Position numbers and translations under genes: made by a program
Shown: positions 1 to 4,745 of the stretch, one piece after another
Position numbering within the stretch: position 1 is the stretch's first letter
Layout: the number at the start of each line of letters is the position of its first letter
From: Clostridia bacterium
GTDB taxonomy: Bacteria; Bacillota; Clostridia; Peptostreptococcales; Anaerovoracaceae
NCBI GenBank assembly: GCA_024403005.1
Contig: JAKSSQ010000110.1
Coordinates: 1 to 5,919 of the forward strand
DNA: 5,919 nt
Direction of reading: 5' to 3'
The notes under the pieces: model-generated
Database searches by the model: none
The model's input: only the letters and a program-made list of their open reading frames with translations
Told to the model about the DNA's origin: nothing

Positions 1-532
1 CGTAATGCTTCTGATTATAAATCACACGACTTTTTCCAACTTCATGCTGCAGATTGTAGTATCTAAAGGAGGAACAAGCGCAGATATGGGCCATGTCATG
101 GCTCTTGCAGCCATGATGGAAGTGCCGGCTCTGCTGCTTTTAAGAGTGTTTAACAGGTATTTCCCGTCGGGCGTGCTCTTCAGGTTTGCGACCGTATTTT
201 TCTGCGTGCGCACCGTGCTTATGATTCTGGCGACCGGAATGCCGCTGTTTTACATCGCGCACCTGTGCCAGTTCCCGGGCTACGGGCTCTACGCAGGCGC
301 AAGCGTTTATTACGTGAACCACACAATAGAAAAGTCCAGCCAGGTTCGCGGCCAGGCTTACCTCAACATGATGCACACCGCAGCAAGCATAGTCGGCTGC
401 CTCGCCGGCGGATGGCTTCTGGACATCGCATCGGTTAACGTGCTCCTCGTGAGCTGCCTCGTCTGCGGAATTACAGGCATGGTTATGCTGCAGTTCAATG
501 TAAAAAGAGGGCTTAAGGTAGGTGAAGAATAA
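1..532 (+). CDS. MFS transporter, C-terminal half (5' partial)
   Basis: The reading frame is open at the left edge (codon GTA at 2-4 precedes the first ATG at 5), so this is the tail of a longer gene and the ATG at 5 is probably internal. About 175 residues are visible. They form roughly six hydrophobic segments: the opening one, then around residues 29-50, 57-78, 79-105, 115-140 and 142-163. That matches the second six-helix bundle of a 12-helix major facilitator carrier. A charged stretch after the fourth visible segment (EKSSQVRGQAY) followed by a glycine-rich helix ending GGWLLD is typical of LacY-like and other MFS proteins, where it lies between helices 10 and 11. The protein sits in the cytoplasmic membrane. 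The substrate cannot be read from this half. The stop codon overlaps the start of the next transporter, so the two are very likely co-translated. Family assignment is fairly sure; subfamily is unknown. Confidence 0.75.
   Translation, partial: VMLLIINHTTFSNFMLQIVVSKGGTSADMGHVMALAAMMEVPALLLLRVFNRYFPSGVLFRFATVFFCVRTVLMILATGMPLFYIAHLCQFPGYGLYAGASVYYVNHTIEKSSQVRGQAYLNMMHTAASIVGCLAGGWLLDIASVNVLLVSCLVCGITGMVMLQFNVKRGLKVGEE
520..524 (+). promoter_or_regulatory. Ribosome binding site for the DMT transporter
   Basis: AGGTG lies 7 nt before the ATG at 532, inside the last codons of the MFS gene. It supports the start that overlaps the upstream stop codon and agrees with coupled translation of the two transporters. 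Confidence 0.6.
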
Positions 533-1392
533 TGAGTAATAAGAAAAAAGGGATTATATTCATATTATCTGCGGCTTTCTGGTTCTCACTTATGACCGTT
601 TTCATCCGCATGTCCGGAGATCTTCCGACCATGCAGAAATCGCTCTTCAGAAACGCCGTTGCGGCTGTTACGGCCTGGGGCATAATCTTTAAAACCGGCA
701 CGAAAGTCCAGTTTAATAAGGGCCAGTTCAGAGACCTGATGTGCAGATCTTTTTTCGGCACCGTAGGCATCGTTACGAATTATTACGCTGTTGACCACAT
801 GAACATCGCCGACGCGAACATGCTTAACAAGCTTTCTCCGTTCTTTGCGATTATCGCCAGTGCGATTATCCTTAAGGAAAAGGCTTCCAAGACCGAATTT
901 GCAGCTGTTATCGCCGCATTTATCGGCGCTCTGTTCGTAATTAAGCCCGGCTTCCAGGTTAACAACTTCCCGGCTGTAGTAGGCGTTATCGGCGGCCTTA
1001 CAGCAGGTATCGCTTATACTTTCGTTAGAAAATTGGGTCAGACGGGGCTTCCCGGACCGATTATCGTAATGTTTTTCTCCATGTTTTCCACGATATCGGT
1101 TCTGCCGTTCTTTATCGCGCAGTATGAACCAATGTCTTCCAGACAGCTCGCGCTCCTGCTTATGGCAGGCCTCTGCGCTGCAGGCGGACAGCTGAGCATT
1201 ACCAAGGCCTATACCTACGCGCCGGCTCGCGATCTTTCCGTTTTCGACTATTCGCAGATCGTATTTGCTTCTATCTGGGGCTTCCTGTTCTTCAGCCAGC
1301 TACCGGACATCTGGAGTTTTATCGGCTACGTAATTATTATCGGCGCCGCTGTTACCAAATTTACGGTGCAGAAGAGGGCAGTTCAAAACTAA
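532..1392 (+). CDS. DMT superfamily transporter with two EamA domains
   Basis: This is a 286-residue integral membrane protein of the drug/metabolite transporter superfamily, usually exporters or exchangers of small metabolites. It has the standard family length and two repeated EamA halves, about residues 5-137 and 147-277, each with around five helices. The first half ends with the characteristic NKLSPFFAII helix (99-108), the short ILKEK turn (113-117) and a glycine-bearing helix ending FVIKPG. The second half has the equivalent GGQLSITKAYTYAPA (218-232) followed by YSQIVFASIWGFLFFSQLPD. The start at 532 is chosen because it overlaps the upstream stop as TAATG and has AGGTG 7 nt before it. 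An intrinsic terminator follows directly, so this is the last gene of its unit. Related proteins move amino acids, S-adenosylmethionine or nucleotide-like metabolites, but the substrate cannot be predicted here. Confidence 0.88.
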   Translation: MSNKKKGIIFILSAAFWFSLMTVFIRMSGDLPTMQKSLFRNAVAAVTAWGIIFKTGTKVQFNKGQFRDLMCRSFFGTVGIVTNYYAVDHMNIADANMLNKLSPFFAIIASAIILKEKASKTEFAAVIAAFIGALFVIKPGFQVNNFPAVVGVIGGLTAGIAYTFVRKLGQTGLPGPIIVMFFSMFSTISVLPFFIAQYEPMSSRQLALLLMAGLCAAGGQLSITKAYTYAPARDLSVFDYSQIVFASIWGFLFFSQLPDIWSFIGYVIIIGAAVTKFTVQKRAVQN

Positions 1393-1398
1393 AATCTC

Positions 1399-1426
1399 AA
1401 CCTTCCGTTTTCCGGAAGGTTTTTTT
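1399..1426 (+). terminator. Rho-independent terminator after the DMT gene
   Basis: A perfect 9-bp stem, AACCTTCCG (1399-1407) with CGGAAGGTT (1413-1421), encloses a 5-nt loop and runs into seven T residues (1420-1426). It begins 7 nt after the stop codon at 1392. On the opposite strand the hairpin is followed by only a four-T run, so it works mainly in the + direction. It separates the transporter unit from lepA. Confidence 0.92.
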
Positions 1427-1437
1427 ATGCCTTTTTT

Positions 1438-1579
1438 GGGGACGGGTATACCCTTCGGGTACGCGGCACTTTAGCACTTTAGCACGCTAAAGCACCCCCG
1501 TCCCCCTTTAGCACTTTAGCACGCTAAGGCACCCCCGTCCCCCTTTAGCACTTTAGTGCGTTAAAGCGTACCCGTCCCC
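1438..1579. repeat. REP-like palindromic composite repeat element
   Basis: This 142-bp element fills most of the gap between the terminator and the lepA promoter. Its ends are perfect 11-bp inverted repeats: GGGGACGGGTA at 1438-1448 and TACCCGTCCCC at 1569-1579. Just inside the left end, TACCC-TTC-GGGTA (1449-1461) forms a small hairpin. Removing those 13 bp would join the left arm to CGC (1462-1464) and lengthen the match to the right arm to 14 bp. The rest is three tandem 37-bp hairpin units. Short intergenic elements bounded by GGGGACGG and CCGTCCCC are, to my knowledge, common in Firmicutes genomes, and such REP-like elements are often mobilised in trans by Y1 (IS200-like, RAYT) transposases. 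No transposase is present here. Membership of that class is inferred; the repeats themselves are directly visible. Confidence 0.85.
1469..1579. repeat. Three tandem 37-bp hairpin units
   Basis: Three head-to-tail units of exactly 37 bp lie at 1469-1505, 1506-1542 and 1543-1579. Units 1 and 2 differ at one base (unit position 23, A to G). Unit 3 differs from unit 1 at six (positions 15, 16, 19, 26, 27 and 28). Each begins with CTTTAGCA, followed by a 16-nt hairpin (unit positions 9-24; CTTTAG-CACG-CTAAAG in unit 1), and ends with a C-rich tail finishing CCGTCCCC. The third unit's tail is the right inverted end of the whole element. This is not a CRISPR array, because there are no unique spacers and the units abut. 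Confidence 0.9.
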
Positions 1580-1593
1580 GGGGAGGGCGAGGT

Positions 1594-1621
1594 TTGAATT
1601 GCGGGAATTCTATGGTATAAT
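1594..1621 (+). promoter_or_regulatory. Sigma-A type promoter for lepA-hemW
   Basis: A perfect -10 hexamer TATAAT lies at 1616-1621, preceded by TGG (1613-1615), which makes an extended -10. A TTGAAT box at 1594-1599 matches the -35 consensus at four of six positions with a 16-bp spacer. Predicted initiation is near 1628, giving a leader of about 30 nt. The -35 box starts 14 bp past the end of the repeat element. Confidence 0.75.
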
Positions 1622-1643
1622 TACTTTGTATATTTATAACCAA

Positions 1644-1653
1644 AAGGAAAGAG
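1644..1653 (+). promoter_or_regulatory. Ribosome binding site for lepA
   Basis: AAGGAAAGAG lies 5 nt before the ATG at 1659. It selects this start over the in-frame TTG at 1599, which falls in the promoter -35 region, upstream of the predicted transcript start. Confidence 0.8.
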
Positions 1654-1658
1654 AACAC

Positions 1659-3470
1659 ATGAGCGACTATCAGAAATATATAAGAAATTTCAGCATTATA
1701 GCCCACATCGACCACGGTAAGAGCACACTTGCCGACAGACTCCTGGAAAACACCGGTTCTGTGGCTCACAGAGACATGAAGGAGCAGTTCCTGGACAACA
1801 TGGATCTGGAGCGCGAAAGGGGCATTACAATAAAACTGCAGACCAGCCGGCTCGTTTACAACGCAAAGGACGGCAACGAATATATCTTTAACCTTATCGA
1901 TACGCCGGGCCACGTCGACTTCAACTACGAAGTTTCCAGATCTCTGGCTGCCTGCGAAGGCGCTATTCTGGTCGTTGACGCCACTCAGGGCGTAGAAGCT
2001 CAGACACTGGCTAACGTATATCTGGCTCTGGATGAAAATCTGGAAATCGTTCCCGTTATCAATAAAATCGACCTGGCTTCCGCCCGTCCGGACGAAGCAA
2101 AGCAGGAAATCGAAGACGTTATCGGCCTGGACGCTTCCGAAGCTCCTCTTATTTCCGCTAAGGAAGGCCTCAACATCGAAGACGTACTGGAAGCGGTGGT
2201 TCACAATATTCCCGCACCTTCCGGTGACCCCGATGCGCCTCTCAAGGCCCTTATTTTCGACTCTTACTACGACAATTACAAGGGCGTAGTTATCTATACC
2301 AGAATTTTCGACGGCAGCGTAAAGGCCGGCGACAAGATTAAGCTTATGAACACCGGTGCAGTTTACGACGTAACGGAAGTTGGCGTGAACACACCGTACC
2401 AGACTCCCTGCAAGGAGCTGAATGCAGGCTCTGTAGGCTACATCTGCGCAAGCATCAAGCAGGTTAGAGACGCAAGAGTAGGTGACACAATCACTCTCGC
2501 AGACAATCCGACAGCAGAGCATCTGCCCGGCTATAAGCAGGTTCAGCCCATGGTTTACTGCGGTATTTACCCCACAGCAGACGAAAAGTACGAAAACGTA
2601 AAGGACTGTCTGGAAAAGCTCCAGGTTAACGACGCAGCTTTCGTATTCGAACCGGAAACATCCCAGGCTCTGGGCTTCGGCTTCCGCTGCGGTTTCCTCG
2701 GCCTGCTTCACATGGAAATTATCGTAGAACGTCTGGAAAGAGAGTTCGATTTAAGCATCATAACCACATCTCCCAGCGTAATCTACAAGATGGTAAACCA
2801 CGACGGTTCGGAGGAATTCATCGAAAATCCGTCCAATCTGCCTGAACCCACCAAGTATGACCACCTGGAAGAACCCATGGTTAATGCGAACATTATGCTG
2901 CCCAAGGAATACGTTGGGTCAATCATGGAACTCTGCCAGGACAGACGAGGCGTAATGAAGGACATGGAATTCATTACGGAAGACCGCGTAGAGCTCCACT
3001 ACGATATGCCTCTTAACGAAGTAATTTACGACTTTTTCGATGCTTTAAAGTCCAAAACAAGAGGTTACGGCTCTTTAGACTACGAATTCGACCGCTACGA
3101 AAAATCTCAGCTGGTTAAGCTGGATATTCTGCTCAACAAGGAACTGGTCGACGCATTTACCATGATCGCCCACGAATCCAAGGCCTACGCAAGAGCAAGA
3201 TTCGTATGCGAAAAGCTTAAGGAAGTTATTCCCATGCACCAGTTCGAAGTGCCTATTCAGGCTGCCATCGGCCAGAAGGTTATCGCACGCGAAACCGTTA
3301 AGGCCTATAGAAAGGACGTACTGGCTAAGTGCTACGGCGGCGACATTTCCCGTAAGAAGAAGCTTCTGGAAAAGCAGAAGGAAGGTAAGCGCAGAATGAG
3401 GCAGTTCGGCTCCGTAGAAGTTCCTCAGGAAGCTTTCACAGCAGTTCTTAAGTACGATGACAATAAGTAA
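1659..3470 (+). CDS. lepA: Elongation factor 4 (LepA), translational GTPase
   Basis: This is a complete 603-residue protein of the usual length for EF4/LepA, a ribosome-associated GTPase that acts on 70S ribosomes or their assembly and can back-translocate tRNAs. The GTPase motifs are intact: P-loop AHIDHGKST (15-23), switch I region RERGITIK (52-59), switch II DTPGHVDF (81-88) and NKID (135-138). The middle holds the EF-G-like domains, including the FGFRCGFLGLLHMEI block. The LepA-specific C-terminal domain carries the very basic, conserved YGGDISRKKKLLEKQK stretch starting at residue 559, and the protein ends VPQEAFTAVLK. EF-G domain IV is absent, as expected for LepA. The start at 1659 has a good ribosome binding site and matches the family N-terminus; a TTG 60 bp upstream would add 20 unlikely residues. 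It overlaps hemW by 14 nt. Confidence 0.98.
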   Translation: MSDYQKYIRNFSIIAHIDHGKSTLADRLLENTGSVAHRDMKEQFLDNMDLERERGITIKLQTSRLVYNAKDGNEYIFNLIDTPGHVDFNYEVSRSLAACEGAILVVDATQGVEAQTLANVYLALDENLEIVPVINKIDLASARPDEAKQEIEDVIGLDASEAPLISAKEGLNIEDVLEAVVHNIPAPSGDPDAPLKALIFDSYYDNYKGVVIYTRIFDGSVKAGDKIKLMNTGAVYDVTEVGVNTPYQTPCKELNAGSVGYICASIKQVRDARVGDTITLADNPTAEHLPGYKQVQPMVYCGIYPTADEKYENVKDCLEKLQVNDAAFVFEPETSQALGFGFRCGFLGLLHMEIIVERLEREFDLSIITTSPSVIYKMVNHDGSEEFIENPSNLPEPTKYDHLEEPMVNANIMLPKEYVGSIMELCQDRRGVMKDMEFITEDRVELHYDMPLNEVIYDFFDALKSKTRGYGSLDYEFDRYEKSQLVKLDILLNKELVDAFTMIAHESKAYARARFVCEKLKEVIPMHQFEVPIQAAIGQKVIARETVKAYRKDVLAKCYGGDISRKKKLLEKQKEGKRRMRQFGSVEVPQEAFTAVLKYDDNK

Positions 3471-4629
3471 TTCAACCGGTTCCAGGCCCTTAAAAGGGCT
3501 TGGAATCTACATTCATATACCGTTCTGCGTAAAAAAGTGCAATTACTGCGATTTTGTGTCTTTCCCCGGCTGCAGCAGTCAGGTTATGGACGAGTATATC
3601 GATGCGCTCTGCGCAGACATACGCCGCAAGGGCTCTGTATATAGGGAAACGCACTGCGTGGACACTATTTTTATCGGCGGAGGCACTCCGACCATGCTCT
3701 CTGCAGAGCAGATGCAGAAGGTGCTGACCGCAATAGGCGATGGGTTCAGGCTGAACGAAACCATGGAAATCTCCATGGAATCCAACCCCGGAACCTTCGA
3801 TAAGGACAGGCTTCGCAGCTACATGGAAATGGGTATTAACCGGCTTTCCATAGGAGTTCAGAGTCTGGACGACGGCATTCTTAAGAGCCTCGGAAGAATC
3901 CACGGCAGCAAGACCGCATTGGATGCAATCCGTGCAGCAAAATCGCTCGGAATTAACTTAAATGTGGACCTTATGCTTGGAATTCCCGGCCAGACCATGG
4001 AAATCTGGGAAGATACGCTTAAGAAGATAATCGCAGAAGATCCGCAGCATATAAGCTTTTACAGCCTGCAGCTGGAGATGCACACTCCGTTCTACGAAGA
4101 TTACAGAGTAGGTAAGCTGGACCTTCCGACCTGGGAGGAAAACAGGGTAATGTACCACAGGGTTCTGGAAATCCTTAAGGATGCAGGTTATAAACACTAC
4201 GAAGTTTCCAACGCCTGCAAGCCCGGTTATGAGTGCAGACATAATATTAAATACTGGACCATGCAGGATTATATCGGTGTCGGAATTGCTGCTCACAGCT
4301 TTGTAAACGGTGCCAGAAGCTTTACGACTTCCAATCTTAAGGAATACATCGCTTCCGGCGGCAATGCAGATAAATTGACCGAAACGGAATCTTTGGAAGA
4401 CTGGGATCTTAAAACCGATTTTATATTCACAGAACTACGTTTAATCGATGGCTTCAGCCTTGCCGATTATAAAGAGATGTTCGGCTGCGAATACGAAGAC
4501 GATTTCGGCAAGGTTACCGAAGAACTGGAAGCAGAAGGTTACATGGAAAAGACCGAAAAGGGCTGGAAACTAACGCTTTCAGGCCTGGATAACACTAATA
4601 ATGTTATGGAACGTCTGATGAATGAATAG
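3457..4629 (+). CDS. hemW: Radical SAM heme chaperone HemW
   Basis: This 390-residue member of the HemN-like radical SAM family is full length. Near the N-terminus, IHIPFC begins the iron-sulfur motif C24-x3-C28-x2-C31, followed by D-F as in HemW. GGGTPT (74-79) and ESNPGT (108-113) are the expected SAM-binding and core-strand motifs, and INRLSIGVQS (127-136) follows. HNIKYW (262-267) fits the HNxxYW heme-binding signature that separates HemW from true coproporphyrinogen dehydrogenase HemN. HemW is known to bind heme and deliver it to target proteins; it was long mis-annotated as an oxygen-independent coproporphyrinogen oxidase. The ATG lies inside lepA, 14 nt before that gene ends, with no strong Shine-Dalgarno within range (the nearest AGGAAG is 24 nt away), so translation probably depends on ribosomes finishing lepA. 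No other in-frame ATG lies before the cysteine motif. Confidence 0.94.
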   Translation: MTISNSTGSRPLKGLGIYIHIPFCVKKCNYCDFVSFPGCSSQVMDEYIDALCADIRRKGSVYRETHCVDTIFIGGGTPTMLSAEQMQKVLTAIGDGFRLNETMEISMESNPGTFDKDRLRSYMEMGINRLSIGVQSLDDGILKSLGRIHGSKTALDAIRAAKSLGINLNVDLMLGIPGQTMEIWEDTLKKIIAEDPQHISFYSLQLEMHTPFYEDYRVGKLDLPTWEENRVMYHRVLEILKDAGYKHYEVSNACKPGYECRHNIKYWTMQDYIGVGIAAHSFVNGARSFTTSNLKEYIASGGNADKLTETESLEDWDLKTDFIFTELRLIDGFSLADYKEMFGCEYEDDFGKVTEELEAEGYMEKTEKGWKLTLSGLDNTNNVMERLMNE

Positions 4630-4633
4630 CATC

Positions 4634-4718
4634 AGCGAGGGGTGACGCAAGGAAAGGGCTCCCGCGCCGAAGACTTGCAGGCGTGGGAAAGGATGCCTGC
4701 GGCAGGACCCCGAGCGCT
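4634..4718 (+). ncRNA. Candidate structured leader RNA upstream of glpK (unassigned)
   Basis: The hemW-glpK gap can fold into a closed structure. An outer stem pairs AGCG (4634-4637) with CGCT (4715-4718) and GGGGT (4639-4643) with ACCCC (4707-4711), with a 1x3 internal bulge between. Inside, CCCGCGCC (4661-4668) pairs with GGCGTGGG (4680-4687), eight pairs with one G-U. CCTG (4696-4699) pairs with CAGG (4703-4706), abutting the outer stem. The 11-nt loop of the first hairpin contains CTTGC (4674-4678), complementary to GCAAG (4647-4651) in the junction, a possible pseudoknot. An alternative hairpin, GCAGGC (4677-4682) with GCCTGC (4695-4700), competes with both inner stems. No T-run follows, so it is not an intrinsic terminator. 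I could not match it to a riboswitch class I know. The fold was drawn by hand. Confidence 0.45.
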
Positions 4719-4734
4719 TAGTTCAATAATTTAC

Positions 4735-4740
4735 AGGAGA
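4735..4740 (+). promoter_or_regulatory. Ribosome binding site for glpK
   Basis: AGGAGA lies 5 nt before the ATG at 4746 and fixes that start. It sits 16 nt after the outer stem of the candidate leader RNA, so in the fold drawn here the site is single-stranded and accessible. Confidence 0.8.
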
Positions 4741-4745
4741 AACTC

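Noticed and set aside
1469..1579. CRISPR array
   Set aside because: The units are contiguous 37-bp repeats with no unique spacers, only three copies, and no cas genes nearby.
1599..1658. Alternative TTG start giving LepA 20 extra residues
   Set aside because: The TTG lies in the promoter -35 region, upstream of the likely transcript start; the ATG at 1659 has a proper ribosome binding site and matches the family N-terminus.
1545..2711. Long open frame (388 codons) on the - strand opposite lepA
   Set aside because: It lies antisense to the conserved lepA coding sequence, has no family resemblance and begins within lepA without its own signals. It is a shadow of lepA codon bias.
3490..4296. 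Several - strand open frames opposite hemW
   Set aside because: They overlap the catalytic and signature motifs of hemW on the other strand and show no recognisable protein features.
4615..4655. Hammerhead ribozyme (CTGATGA at 4615-4621 and GAAA at 4652-4655)
   Set aside because: The bases next to the two core motifs do not pair to form stem II, and the first motif lies in the hemW coding end.
4639..4711. c-di-GMP (GEMM) or glycine riboswitch, suggested by GACGCAA and CGCCGAAG
   Set aside because: The essential partner segments are missing: no CAGGGCAAACC-like 5' half for GEMM, and no GGAGAG or CTCTCAGG core for glycine. Short word matches only.
4695..4730. Intrinsic terminator after hemW
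   Set aside because: Hairpins are present, but the downstream sequence has no T-run.
4702..4730. Promoter for glpK using AATAAT at 4725-4730
   Set aside because: No acceptable -35 box at 16-18 bp, and the candidate -10 is only 15 nt before the start codon, which would put initiation at or beyond the ribosome binding site.
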